Shown here: one piece after another, positions 12,958-23,335 of the stretch
How positions within the stretch are numbered: the stretch's first letter is position 1
Layout of the letters: each line of letters begins with the position of its first letter
Source of the DNA: Sinorhizobium meliloti
Lineage (GTDB): Bacteria > Pseudomonadota > Alphaproteobacteria > Rhizobiales > Rhizobiaceae
NCBI RefSeq assembly: GCF_035610345.1
Contig: NZ_CP141215.1
Coordinates: 62,001 to 126,000 of the forward strand
Length of the DNA: 64,000 nt
Direction: 5' to 3'
Translations under genes and position numbers: made by a program
Notes under the pieces: generated by a model
Told to the model about the DNA's origin: nothing
Databases searched by the model: none
The model's input: only the letters and a program-made list of their open reading frames with translations

Positions 12958-13021
12958 TGGGGTTCTCCTTGGCCCCATGTACTCTTGCGAGATCAAATTT
13001 GCAAGAATTTCTTGCAAAGCT

Positions 13022-13510
13022 CTATTTGCCAAAAGCGACGCCGAGCAAAACCGCGACGAGCGACCCAAGGAAGCTCGCAACGATCGGAACCCACCAGCGC
13101 CAATCTGTATGTTGCTCGCGCGCTTTGGCATGCAGTTCGATGGCAATGTCGATTAGCGTCTTGATCTCGGCGTCCGGCACCCGCACACGCGACACAGAAC
13201 TCCGGTCGTCGATGGAAAGTTGATCGTATTCGGGTTTCGTCAGTAGCCGATCCTCTTTGCGATAATAGAGGCGCGGCGACGCGCGACGCCAAATCAGCGC
13301 ATAGTGATCCTCGTTCTCAGGCGACTTGCGGAAGAACTCAGGATGTTCATTGAACACCCTGCGCCAATGATCCGCTTTTGTCCCATCGCCGGAAATGTAG
13401 TGCGCCCACTTCTCGCACGGTTGGCTCGAGCGCACGTTGAGAGACATGAACTGAATGGCCGCAATCACATCTGCCAGTCGGTTCGGCTTCAGATAAGGCA
13501 CCTTCGTCAA
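13022..13510 (-). CDS. Small C-terminally membrane-anchored protein of the DISARM operon
   Basis: I do not recognise this 162-residue protein. The first 135 residues are soluble and charged (HYISGDGTKADHWRRVFNEH, ALIWRRASPRLYYRKEDRLL). The last 25 form one clear membrane segment (WWVPIVASFLGSLVAVLLGVAF), so it should be tail-anchored with its bulk in the cytoplasm. Its ATG overlaps the drmMI stop by 4 bp, so it is coupled to the DISARM methyltransferase. The 64-bp gap to the next gene is the largest in this part of the operon and could hold an internal promoter. A membrane protein is not a standard DISARM component. Confidence 0.75.
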   Translation of the reverse strand: MTKVPYLKPNRLADVIAAIQFMSLNVRSSQPCEKWAHYISGDGTKADHWRRVFNEHPEFFRKSPENEDHYALIWRRASPRLYYRKEDRLLTKPEYDQLSIDDRSSVSRVRVPDAEIKTLIDIAIELHAKAREQHTDWRWWVPIVASFLGSLVAVLLGVAFGK

Positions 13511-16500
13511 ATCGCGTTTTCCTCATCCTCAACCTCATCGATCCGGGCTTTGCCCTTCGGCGCGATGCCCCGTTTGACCTCCTCGGCATGACGTTCGGCA
13601 TTGAGCGCCAAGAGGCGAGAAAGAACCTTGTCGCGCTGCTCGGACGGCCAGAAATAGCGGCCCTGATAGGTGTGGTCGTCCTCGCTTTCCTCAGTCAGGA
13701 ACTCGGCCCTCACTTCCCCAGCCAGATCGTCCCAGCCATAGGCGCGGAGAACCGCGCGGTCCATTTCGTCATGCAGTTCGCGCAATCGGGCGATGGGCGT
13801 GCCACGTTCGCTTTCCTTGTGGAAGTGATTGTAGGTCTTGGTCATCCCTTCGTCGGCCTCGATCATGAGCGCCGCGCGGTGATCGTGATAGGTTTTCCCA
13901 ACCCGCTCCAGCGTTTCATCGGTCTCGTAGCCTGGGGGAAAGGGAAAGGTCTCAAAGCAGTCGGACGGCGCATAGCGAAGATCGTCTTTCATGGATGACG
14001 AGAAGAAGCGCGCCCAGATTTCGTGGACACGGGACTGGAGGGCGGCGAATGGTGAGAAATTGTCGTAGGCGAAAATATTCAGCGTGTTCGCGAATACACC
14101 ACCGGAAGGAATACGCGACACTCCCAGATGGGGAGCCGTGAAGAGTATTGTCAGTACATGTGATCGCTCGGCAACCGCTTCATTTAACTCTCCTCGACGT
14201 CGGAGAAAGCGCCACCAATATTTTCGTCCCCCTTCATCACTCTGTTTCATACGCTGTGGCTTCACCCGCGCTTCGACAATTGCAAGCAGGTCCGGCCAAT
14301 CGGCGGCGACAGGCTCAGGGTAGTCTGCAGGCACAATGCCCGACCGAAGAAATGCCGCTCTGTCTTGAGGTTTGGAATCCCACCAGCGAGGCAGCTTTGC
14401 GTCACGCCGAAGAGGAAACTCTTCGAAATCAATTGTGTAGCGGTGATGCGCATGCATTGGGGAGTTATTTACTTCCTCACCTCCCAAATAGGTCCTGATA
14501 CGTTCTGCGTTACGTGTGTCATTGGCGATCAATCGGTCCATTTCGGCAAGTGGCTCCGTCTCTCCCTTTGCAGCCGCTGCGTCATCGAACGTAAAGCCCA
14601 TCCCAAGCAAAATCGCGCCTTGGAAGGCTTTCCCCTCATTGGCTTTCAGCCTTGCGGGCGCTTCGTCATTTTGACCAGCTACGAGATAAGCCGAGATGCG
14701 GTCGACCTGCCGCCCATCCAGAACCGGCGAGCGGGCCTTGCCTTTGCCAACATGCACGATTGAGACAATGACCGCCGCCCCCTCGTTCGGCCACTGAAAG
14801 CGCTTAGTCACACGAAAGATGTTGCCGCCGTGATTAAGGATGGTCGCCAATCCGGTCGCGCGCGTGTCGCCCTGGCCAATGGTGTTGGTGGCTATCAGGC
14901 CGAATGAACCACCCTCACGCAAAAGATTGAAGGCACGCCGGAAGAAATGCGCCACAAGGTCGGCATTGCCGTGCGCGCCTTCGTGCAGGTTTTGTAGCCA
15001 CGGAAGATAGCGCGAGCCGGAGGCAGCACTGATCGTGTTCTTCCCGGCAAAGGGCGGGTTTCCAATGATGGCGTCGAAGCCCGGCTTTTCCCGGTTGAAC
15101 ACTTCAGGAAACTCAATCTCCCAGTGGAAGGGCCGCCAGCCCTTTCCCGCTCGGAAGGTACGTGCCTTCGTGCGCAGTTCGTCCCATTTCGGGTTCAGTG
15201 AAGAGGTGATCCAGCTCTCCACCCTCTGCCGCTCGACCTCCCGGGCCTTAGCCTTGTCGGCCGAGAAGAAAGCGGCGACCACCGCATCGCCTATTGTGCG
15301 CGCATCCTCGACCTCGTGCTCCACGCGTCGATGACGCGATTCTTGAATGGCGCGGGTGACATCGTCTGGCGCATTTCGGATCGCCTCACGGCCCTGCAAT
15401 GCCTTTTCGACGGCCTCCTTGATCAGATTACGAAACAAGGGCAGGCCGGGCTTTGACGCATCCCAATTGGCAGCAGCGATCTCCCGCTGCGTCAGCCCCA
15501 CTAGGCTGTCACCGGCCTTCAGCGCATGATCCAAGAAACTGAATTCGTGCTCACGAGCCAGCGTCGCCAACCACAACGACAGGCGCGCTAGATCGACCGC
15601 CATCGGATTGCGATCGACTCCATAAAGGCATCGCTGCGCCACGAGCCTCCGCGCATGCGTCGCCTCGTCCTCGTCCGGCGGAATGGCCGGCTTTTCTTCC
15701 TTGTGGATGTCCCAAGCCTGTTCGAGCCGCGCGCCAAGCTGGCGGCAGGCCTCAACGAGGAAGGCTCCGGAGCCGCAGGCGGGGTCGCAGACCTTGAGCG
15801 AAAGCACCGCCTCAGGTGAGGCGTTCGATCCGATGCGCTCGAAGGCGGGCTCCAGCGCATGTCGCACAATAGGCTCGGTGAGTGACCGTGGCGTATAATG
15901 CGACCCAGAGCGGCGGCGCTCTTCAGTTGGCTGCAGATAGGGTGCGCCGGCACCAAGCAGATGGCCTTTGGGCGAGGCGCGCTCATCGATGGCTGAGCCG
16001 AAACCTTCCAACAGACTGCCGGTGTCAGTTGCCTCCTTCATCGCCTTCATCTGTTTCATCGACAGTGTGATGGCACGCTCTTTCAGCCATTTCTGCCTGT
16101 CTCCGGCCTTCTGTGCCAAAAGGCTTTCGAGGCCGATGAAGGTGGGAAGCTTCTTCTCGTCCTTGAGCGCAACCATCTCTTCGGTGGCGCGAAGGGCGGT
16201 GAAGCCCATGACCGTCTCGTAGACAGAGCCGATGCTTTCGACGTCGAGCGAGCGATAGGAGAGCCGCTCACGAATTTTCTCGCCGGCGAGGCTGCGCGCC
16301 TCGACCGTCATAAGCCCGTGGAGAATGCGCAGGATGCATCTGTCCGACACCGCCAGGACCTTCGCGTCCTCGCGGGCGCTTCCTTTGTCGCGTCCTTCCA
16401 GAAACGGGAAGATGTCGGGATCAAAGAGTTTGCCGCCACGCCGTTGGACCCAGTCGCCATGCCCTTCATGGATGGTGCGGAACACGGCGAGAAGCTGCCC

Positions 16501-17541
16501 CCAGCCGCCGCGCCGCTCGTCCATCGTGTCGGGGTTCAACGCCTCGTCGGTGAGCAGCTTGGAATAAAGCGTCTTGATCGAATAGGCCCCTTCCCACAGC
16601 GTCTTCAACTGCGGGTCAGCGGAGGATGGCAACAAGTCGCGATCCTCGGCATAGAGCAGGAAGACCAGCCGCATCAGGCAGGTCAGAAGGCCTTCATAGA
16701 GGTGATGGGAGTCGTTCTCGGCCAGCGCCTCGATCCGGTCCGGATCGGCGCGATGGATGCCGCGAAGCAACTCATGAAGTGCGCCAAGTACCTGTCCGGA
16801 AAGCTTTTCCGATACCTCGTTCTGTGCCTCCCGGGACTCCTTGAGCAAAACTCGCAGCCGCGCTTCCGGCGCACCGGTGAACAGAGCCTCTCGGCCGAGG
16901 CAGAGTTTCAGGCCGGCCAACATCGGCCGACCTTCGACGCGACCCAGGGCGGCGAGGGGCCAGGAAATCCAGCCTGCCGTCTCGCCGCGCGGCGCGTGAA
17001 CCAGCCTTAGCGTGTTGCGGGCAATCAGCACGCCGACGCCTATCCCTGTTTCACGGAGCAGGCGCTCGAGACGCTGATGGGGACTCGCCTCCCATTCATC
17101 GTCGCCAAACTGCTGTCGGCCATCGGGATCAAGAGTCGGATGTAGCAAGACGAGCAGCTGGGCCGGCAGGCCTTCCCCGGTGTCCTTGTTCCACAACACC
17201 GTCATGTCAGGCGCAAGGAGTGTCTCATGTTCCGGCACAATCCGGCCGAGATCGGCAGGCACCTCTGGGCCATCGGGACTGCCGGCGACCAGTCTAGCCG
17301 GCCAGCCAAGAATCCGCTCAAGGAATGTCCAGGGATCGTGAAGGACAAAATGCCTGTCCTCTTCGCGAACCGCATCTGACGACAGACCAAGCGCGCCCGC
17401 AGCCTCCTCGGTGTCAAACGGGGTCTGCCGGATCGGCGTCAGCCCCTTGTCCCTGAGCACATTCGGCCCGACTACCAGCCCTTCGGGCTGGAGGTAGTTG
17501 AGCCATTCGGTAGTTTCGTCAGCGCGTGCGTAGTAATTCAT
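13507..17541 (-). CDS. drmMI: DISARM class 1 DNA adenine methyltransferase DrmMI
   Basis: This large 1344-residue protein has an N6-adenine methyltransferase core. The SAM-binding motif I is DPACGSGAFLVEACRQLG at about residue 583 and catalytic motif IV is NPPF (DAIIGNPPFAGKN) at about 827. Enzymes of this type methylate host DNA so that DISARM spares it. The length and the long N-terminal extension match DrmMI and BREX PglX-like enzymes. The drmA/drmB neighbours decide for DISARM. The start chosen is ATG 17541 (MNYYARADETTEWLN), 8 bp after the drmD stop. An in-frame TTG at 17568 would overlap drmD. The target sequence cannot be read from the protein. Confidence 0.9.
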   Translation of the reverse strand: MNYYARADETTEWLNYLQPEGLVVGPNVLRDKGLTPIRQTPFDTEEAAGALGLSSDAVREEDRHFVLHDPWTFLERILGWPARLVAGSPDGPEVPADLGRIVPEHETLLAPDMTVLWNKDTGEGLPAQLLVLLHPTLDPDGRQQFGDDEWEASPHQRLERLLRETGIGVGVLIARNTLRLVHAPRGETAGWISWPLAALGRVEGRPMLAGLKLCLGREALFTGAPEARLRVLLKESREAQNEVSEKLSGQVLGALHELLRGIHRADPDRIEALAENDSHHLYEGLLTCLMRLVFLLYAEDRDLLPSSADPQLKTLWEGAYSIKTLYSKLLTDEALNPDTMDERRGGWGQLLAVFRTIHEGHGDWVQRRGGKLFDPDIFPFLEGRDKGSAREDAKVLAVSDRCILRILHGLMTVEARSLAGEKIRERLSYRSLDVESIGSVYETVMGFTALRATEEMVALKDEKKLPTFIGLESLLAQKAGDRQKWLKERAITLSMKQMKAMKEATDTGSLLEGFGSAIDERASPKGHLLGAGAPYLQPTEERRRSGSHYTPRSLTEPIVRHALEPAFERIGSNASPEAVLSLKVCDPACGSGAFLVEACRQLGARLEQAWDIHKEEKPAIPPDEDEATHARRLVAQRCLYGVDRNPMAVDLARLSLWLATLAREHEFSFLDHALKAGDSLVGLTQREIAAANWDASKPGLPLFRNLIKEAVEKALQGREAIRNAPDDVTRAIQESRHRRVEHEVEDARTIGDAVVAAFFSADKAKAREVERQRVESWITSSLNPKWDELRTKARTFRAGKGWRPFHWEIEFPEVFNREKPGFDAIIGNPPFAGKNTISAASGSRYLPWLQNLHEGAHGNADLVAHFFRRAFNLLREGGSFGLIATNTIGQGDTRATGLATILNHGGNIFRVTKRFQWPNEGAAVIVSIVHVGKGKARSPVLDGRQVDRISAYLVAGQNDEAPARLKANEGKAFQGAILLGMGFTFDDAAAAKGETEPLAEMDRLIANDTRNAERIRTYLGGEEVNNSPMHAHHRYTIDFEEFPLRRDAKLPRWWDSKPQDRAAFLRSGIVPADYPEPVAADWPDLLAIVEARVKPQRMKQSDEGGRKYWWRFLRRRGELNEAVAERSHVLTILFTAPHLGVSRIPSGGVFANTLNIFAYDNFSPFAALQSRVHEIWARFFSSSMKDDLRYAPSDCFETFPFPPGYETDETLERVGKTYHDHRAALMIEADEGMTKTYNHFHKESERGTPIARLRELHDEMDRAVLRAYGWDDLAGEVRAEFLTEESEDDHTYQGRYFWPSEQRDKVLSRLLALNAERHAEEVKRGIAPKGKARIDEVEDEENAI

Positions 17542-17549
17542 CCGGGCAC

Positions 17550-20500
17550 TCAATTCGTGGCGGGCCAAAGATAGACAATACCAAGCGGCTCAAGCTGTCG
17601 CGCTTTCACCTCATAGCCTTCCCTAACTTTCTGCGGTTCGTCGTCGAGGTCCTTCTGAAGCCGGACAAGCTTGTCATCCCAGGAGCGCCGGTCAGCCTCG
17701 AACTGCCGCTGCTCCTTCTCAGCCTGTTGGCGCTGCTCGGGGGTGGCGAGATCGAATTCATACTGGTCCGGAGCTTTCTTGTCGCGCATCGCTGCGCGGA
17801 CCTTGGCGATCTGCCGCTGCAGAAGCTCGGCCATGGCGTCCGCCTCACGGCGACCGTTCTCGACCAGATCGGTAAGTGCCGCCCGTTCAGATTCCTGGGC
17901 ACGAGCTTCGAGGTGCGGACGCAGGTCTCGGATGTCTAGCTCAACTGTCTTTTCCAGCCGTTCGATAACGGTAGGGATCGGCGTGCGGCCGACGCGTAAT
18001 GCTTCGTCCAGCTGGGTTATCGTCGCCACCTCACCGGTTTCCGCGAATGGAGCGAGAGGCGTCTCACTGCGTCGCGTGTCACGCCACGCTGCCGTGATCG
18101 GAATGATCTCCTCGTGTAGTCGCCGGGCACCTGGACCGAAGAGCGACAGGCGACCAACGAGGACTACACGCGGCTGTGCTCCCGGACCGACGATTGCTGT
18201 CACACGACCGACGCTGGATCGAAAACCCTGCGAGGCGAAGCGCGAGATCAGGCGCTTGACCAGCCGGTGCTCGAGATGGAGTTGCACCACGTCCTGCGGT
18301 TCAGGCTGTCCCGCTGCCACGAGGGGCGGCTCGAACACCAGCCCGCGGACTGGTGTAGCGTTTCGCCACTTGTTTCGATCCGTGGGACGGGCTGGCCTCC
18401 CAGGTCGGAGTTCGTCAAAAAGCGTGGCCCAACTTGGGTCCTTCGAGAAGGCAGGATGTTTTGGATCGAGTGCTACAGCCTCCGGAACGCTGAAGTGACC
18501 GGTCTGAAGGGACGCTTCATCATCTTTCAGCGCGATTTCGACGACCTGTCGAATGTCGGAGCCCTCGACGCCGACCCGCTTGCGCGCCTGTTCAAGCAAG
18601 CGTTGAAGTCGCTCCTGCTCCTCTTTCAATTTGGTCAGGCGCTTTGCCGTCTCATCGCCAAGCTCGCGCTCCGCGACCAGAACCTGTTTAGAGTCCTGGC
18701 CTTCTATCTCTTCCATCAATTTCTTCGCGTCACCGCGACGGATACCATCCTTCGACAATCTGCGTTCGATGGTCTGTCGCAGTACCTCTCCAGATGCACC
18801 GAGTTGCTTACGGATCGTCTCGGTCTTTCGGACCAACGCATCGAGAACGCGGTCTTCCAGCGCGACTGGGTCTAGAAAAGCTAGCCGCAGTCTTACGAAG
18901 GCCGATCGGCTGTAGCTTACGGTCGATACGACCGTTCTCTCTGCTCAAGGCGCGACGGATTCCAAGGCAGCTCGACATGGATCAGCGTCATGGCATCGCG
19001 CTTGTAGATTGAGACCTTCTCGCGCGGCATCGGTACAGACGAGAATGCGCACCGGTTCTTCATCGAACGGCGCATTCGAAAGCAATCTTGATTCGATCGC
19101 GTTCCTCGAGCATTGTCTGACCGGTGAACTGGAGAATGCGGCCGTCCAATTCGACACGGTTGCGGCTTCGCTTGAGGAGTCCCTCCTTCAACCGCTCAAC
19201 TAGCCAACGCCGCGTGTCATCCCATTCCGTGAACAGGATAAGACGCCCGGTCCCGCCATTGCTGAGAGGTATCCAGCATTTCCGCTTCGGCCCAGTCGAG
19301 GATCGCTTCGATACGCGCGTCCGCATCGTCTCGAGCGGATTCGGTGATGGCCAACATCCGATCGACATACTTGATCGCGGCTTCCGAGGTCGCCGAGCTC
19401 CCCCCTTCGCCTGGACAGTTGCGACATCGATCATGTCATTGTCTTCGAGCAGTTTCGGCGACATCAGTGGGGTCAGCGCTCGCTTCATCCCGCTTGCGCG
19501 CGAGTGTTTTCCGGTGTGTCCGCAGCGTCCTGTCGAAAGCGGCGATCGATGAGAACAGGCGTTGTTGCAGATTGGCGAACAGGAATCTTGCACGTGATCC
19601 GCCTTCCGAAGACGACCGGTATTCGTTCCAGCATCTCGGCTAGAACAAGTTCAGGCGCATTGGATGGAAGATTCTCGATCTTGATCGGCTTGACGATCCG
19701 CTCAGGGAATGGCTGTCCTAATTGCCGAAGGTCTTCCTTGAGCCGCCGCACCATTACCGGCTCGAGTTCCTTGGCATCAACGGTGATCCCGCGGGTGAAT
19801 CGTTGTGGGTCGAGGATTTCGAGTAGCGTAGCAAACGAATTAGAGTGCCCATTGTGCGGCGTGGCGGAAAGAAAGAGGCGATGCTCAAAGCGGCCGGCGA
19901 TCTGGCGCACGGCACGAGTCATCTGACTTTCCGTCGCCCAGATTGTGCCTGACGAAGGAGCGGCGTGATGCGCCTCGTCCAAGATCAAGAGCGACCGCGC
20001 GCGGAATTCCCCGAGAAGGTCACGGAGACCGGACATATAGGTCTCATCCGAAAGCACACTGTGCGAGACGAGGAATCTCGAACCGACGCTCAAGGATTGG
20101 CAGAGAACCCTCGGGTTCTTCTGGTCTCGAGGAGATACTCGCGGTCGACTATCGTAAAATCCAGGCCGAACTTTTGGGACAACTCGTCCTGCCATTGGAG
20201 CAACATCGAAGCAGGGCGGCGACAACGACGATCTCGACTCGGCGTCTAAGAAGAAGTTCTCGGACGATCAATCCGGCCTCGACCGTCTTACCGAGGCCGA
20301 CATCGTCGGCGATGAGCAAGTTTACACGGGGCAAGTCCAGGGCTTTCGCCAAAGGAAGCAATTGATAAGCATCGAGGCGGATACCCGCCCGAAACGGGGC
20401 TTGAAACAGCTTGCGATCGGCCGCTGACGCCGTACGCCATTCAGTTGCCCTCAGAAACGCACCGAGGCGCTCCGGTCCCTCAAACTTGGTCTGAAACAGG

Positions 20501-20730
20501 GCTGACCAATCATTGGGATCAATAACCTGCTGATCGACTTCTGACCCGAGGGTAACGCGTAGAGCTTCACCCTGCGCATCGTCCTCAACGGATATGAGAT
20601 CGAGGAAAGGAATTGCTCCAAGCCTGCCACTCTGCTCAACGACCCAGCTCTTCGAACGGATACGGACAAACGTTCCGGGCAATAAGTCGTTGTGAGGGTC
20701 AGTGATGGTTTTGGCGTTGTTCAAGTCCAA
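17550..20730 (-). pseudogene. drmD: DISARM SNF2-like helicase DrmD, frame broken many times
   Basis: The 3.18-kb stretch would encode about 1060 residues, the normal size of DrmD. The N-terminal part (20730 to about 20240) is clean and contains the ATPase motif LLIADDVGLGKTVEAGLI. The C-terminal part (18836-17550, 428 residues, coiled-coil rich) is also clean. Between them helicase motifs appear in changing frames: DEAHHAAPS, LFLSATPHNGHSN, VRILVCTDAAREGLNLQ, then ELPWNPSRLEQR and NGRIDR. I count about ten frame changes between 20240 and 18840, several of them one missing base in a short run (near 20225 and 20107). No nonsense codon is needed once frames are restored. It is either a recent pseudogene or a poorly sequenced intact gene. 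Confidence 0.85.
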
Positions 20731-21556
20731 CCCTCGCTCTTATCTACCTTTGAAACTGGCGATTCTCAGCCGATTCACACAACACGGTTTTTAGCGGAAG
20801 ATTCCACAAATGGCTTTCGATAACTTAAACGTGTCGCTGATCATTCGCGCAACCCCAAGCGACATTGTGACGTTGTTTTGATCGCCGTTTTTTCGATTCC
20901 TCCGCAAACGGCGTGATCAGGAGTAATGGGGGGAAGACGTAGGCATAGGATGGAACGCCGTTTGCGGGACTGGTACTCAGGAGCACCAGACGAAGAGTAT
21001 GCGGATGAGCGATATCAAGCCATCATCGACTTGGCGCGGAAGCCACCGAATGAGACGTCAGGTGCCGCTTTGGCCGGAAGGGAAACAGGCATCCGAGTAA
21101 CGACCGGCCAGGTCTTTTCTTCGAAGACATCCTGCTTTCCCGAACATCGAGCCCTGGCGTTCCAGCTCGCCGACGATGGCTTCGGAAAGCTTGTCCAGGG
21201 TGACCCGCGCATCTTCCCTTCCCCGAGCGGCGTGATCGTCCGCCAGAGCAGCACCCTCGCCAGATCGTCACGAGACGGCCGACGCCTGCCCCGAGCATCA
21301 TCCCTCAGGCCATTCCGCCATTGGCCCCCCTCGTCCCGACCAAAGCCTAGGCGCCCTCCCCTCACCAACGATCGGCTGGACGTTGCCCGACTACCGCTGA
21401 CGCCGGCGTCGGCGGGACTTCTTCCACCTATGATGCGTATCGCGACGCGCTTCGCCCATCAAAGCGGCACGGCCACCAAATTTGCGCCGGTGACGCCTCC
21501 AAAGCAGCATTTGGTCATCTTAGGCGATCATTAACCATCTGAATTAACGCCGCAAC
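20731..21556. other. Intergenic region between drmD and the Tn552-like transposon
   Basis: This region holds the presumable DISARM promoter on the minus strand close to 20740-20900 (a relatively AT-rich patch), but I cannot point to convincing -35/-10 boxes. On the plus strand an open frame from 20926 (or ATG 20950, MERRLRDWYSGAPDEEYADE) begins in a protein-like way for about 40 residues and then loses that character near 21060. A minus-strand frame near 21150-21290 (DARVTLDKLSEAIVGELERQ) is also protein-like. I recognise neither; they may be remains of broken genes. Confidence 0.4.
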
Positions 21557-21565
21557 TGTGGTTTT

Positions 21566-21682
21566 GCACTTAATTCCCAGAATCTGGTCGCAGCAATTTC
21601 AACCAGATAGTTCGGCACTTAATTTGAGAATGAGCACTTAATTTGAGAATTATGCTTGGATTTGGTCACTTAATGTGAGAAT
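21566..21682. repeat. Four TnsB/TniA-type binding repeats at the transposon left end
   Basis: The repeats are 21566-21583 (GCACTTAATTCCCAGAAT), 21615-21631 and 21634-21650 (both GCACTTAATTTGAGAAT) and 21666-21682 (TCACTTAATGTGAGAAT). Copies two and three are exactly 19 bp apart. Arrays of 17-22-bp repeats in direct orientation at an end are the binding sites of TniA/TnsB transposases. Confidence 0.8.
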
Positions 21683-21715
21683 CAGACGATCGACGTAAGC
21701 GACGGTGTTCTTGTT

Positions 21716-23329
21716 ATGAGTGACCCACTCCCCGACGAGGTCGACGAAGCGCTTTGGGATGAAGCGTGCCGACGCGCAGACGCGGTTCGGGAATTCCTGA
21801 AGAGTCGGCCTGGCAAAATGACAGCCGGAGATGTGGCACTGCTTGCGACCGAGCTCGAAATCAGTCGAGCGACCGCGTACCGCCTTATCAAATTGTTTCG
21901 AGCCGGTGGCACGGTCATGTCGTTGGTGGATCGCAAACGCGGTCGACCGGAGGGCCACCGGGTGTTGGATGACCAGCGGGAAGAGATCATCCGCACGACC
22001 ATCAGCCGTTACTACCTGACGCGAAACCGTCCGACCGTTTCACAGTTGGTCCGGGATGTCCAAACGAACTCCATGTCGGCCGGGCTCAAGCCGCCGCATC
22101 GCCGAACGATCAAGGCTCGTCTCGAAGACATCGATCTGCAGAAACGCGCCAAACGCCGTGGCGAAGATAAGATCGTGAAGGAGACACAGGCCGTTCCCGG
22201 GGTATTTGCCGCCTCCCGACCTTTGCAGGTCGTTCAGGTCGATCATACGAAAGCGGATATCTTTGTCGTTGACGAGGAAACCCGCCAGCCGATCGGCCGG
22301 CCCTGGCTGACGCTGGCGATGGATGTCTGCAGCCGAATGGTGACGGGATTCTACCTAACGATGGACGCGCCTTCCCGGTTGTCGACAAGTCTGTGCCTGC
22401 TGCACTCGGTCTTCGACAAGTCGGCTTGGTTGCGAGAACGCGAGATCACCGAAGCGTGGCCCGTCGCCGGCCTGCCGGAAACACTTCACGTCGACAACGG
22501 CGCCGACTTCAGGAGCCGTGCTTTCAAGAGAGGGTGCCAGGATGCTGGCATCGCGATCGAATGGCGTCCGCCGGCTGAGCCGCGCTTCGGCGGCCATATC
22601 GAACGTCTGATCGGCACCCAGATGGGAAAACTCCACCTGCTGCCCGGCACGACGTTCAGCAATGCGCAGGAACTCGGCGAATACGATTCGAAGCGGCATT
22701 CGGCGCTCACTTTGCGCGAACTCGAGCGCTACATCGCCCTCGACATTGTCGGCTCGTACCATCAGTCGATCCACAGCACCTTGGGCCGCCCGCCAATTGC
22801 CGTCTGGAAGGAGCACGAGAACGAGATTCCGCTGCGCCTGCCGCAAGATCGGATGCGTTTCTGGCTGACGTTCCTGCCCGAGCAGGAGCGCACCCTGCGG
22901 CCAACCGGCATTCATCTCTTTGGTCTGCGCTACTGGTCAGCTGCGCTTAGCGCCGACGTCGGTCGCTCGAACCGGCGCCTGCTCGTCAAATACGACCCGC
23001 GGGACATGGCCCGTATCTTCGTGCGGCGACCTTCGGGAAACTTCGTGGAAGCCCGCTATGCTGATCTGACCCTGCCTTCAGTGACACTGCATGAAGCCGT
23101 GGCGGCACGTCGCGCACTGTTGGCGAGAGGGCGACAGGAAATCAACACCCGCGCGATCGTGGGCACTGCGGTCGCGCAGCGCGAATTGGTGGATGCAGCA
23201 ACCAAGAAGACGGCAGCCGTACGACGCGGCGCAGGACAGCCAAAAACGAACGTGGATGATCGGGGCTGGGGCTCGCTTCGCGGCATCGACTCCAGCAAAC
23301 CTGTGCCCTTTGTCGAGGACACGGAGTGA
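21716..23329 (+). CDS. tniA: DDE transposase of the Tn552/Tn5053 group (TniA/TnsB-like)
   Basis: The 537-residue protein has an N-terminal helix-turn-helix (ALLATELEISRATAYRLIKLFRAGG, about 40-64). An rve-type integrase core follows with catalytic acidic residues in VVQVDHTKADIFVVDEE, in LHVDNGADFRSRAF and in GHIERLIGTQMGKLH. The C-terminal Mu-type beta-barrel (LRYWSAALSADVGRSNRRLLVKYDPRDMARIFVRRPSGNF) is also clear. It performs the strand transfer at the repeats just upstream. The ATG at 21716 lies 34 bp after the last repeat. tniB follows after 6 bp. The gene appears intact. Confidence 0.93.
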   Translation: MSDPLPDEVDEALWDEACRRADAVREFLKSRPGKMTAGDVALLATELEISRATAYRLIKLFRAGGTVMSLVDRKRGRPEGHRVLDDQREEIIRTTISRYYLTRNRPTVSQLVRDVQTNSMSAGLKPPHRRTIKARLEDIDLQKRAKRRGEDKIVKETQAVPGVFAASRPLQVVQVDHTKADIFVVDEETRQPIGRPWLTLAMDVCSRMVTGFYLTMDAPSRLSTSLCLLHSVFDKSAWLREREITEAWPVAGLPETLHVDNGADFRSRAFKRGCQDAGIAIEWRPPAEPRFGGHIERLIGTQMGKLHLLPGTTFSNAQELGEYDSKRHSALTLRELERYIALDIVGSYHQSIHSTLGRPPIAVWKEHENEIPLRLPQDRMRFWLTFLPEQERTLRPTGIHLFGLRYWSAALSADVGRSNRRLLVKYDPRDMARIFVRRPSGNFVEARYADLTLPSVTLHEAVAARRALLARGRQEINTRAIVGTAVAQRELVDAATKKTAAVRRGAGQPKTNVDDRGWGSLRGIDSSKPVPFVEDTE

Positions 23330-23335
23330 GCTGGC

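Noticed and set aside
13507..17541. BREX PglX as the identity of the large methyltransferase
   Set aside because: The drmA and drmB genes in the same operon and the absence of brxL, pglZ or brxC-type genes favour DISARM DrmMI.
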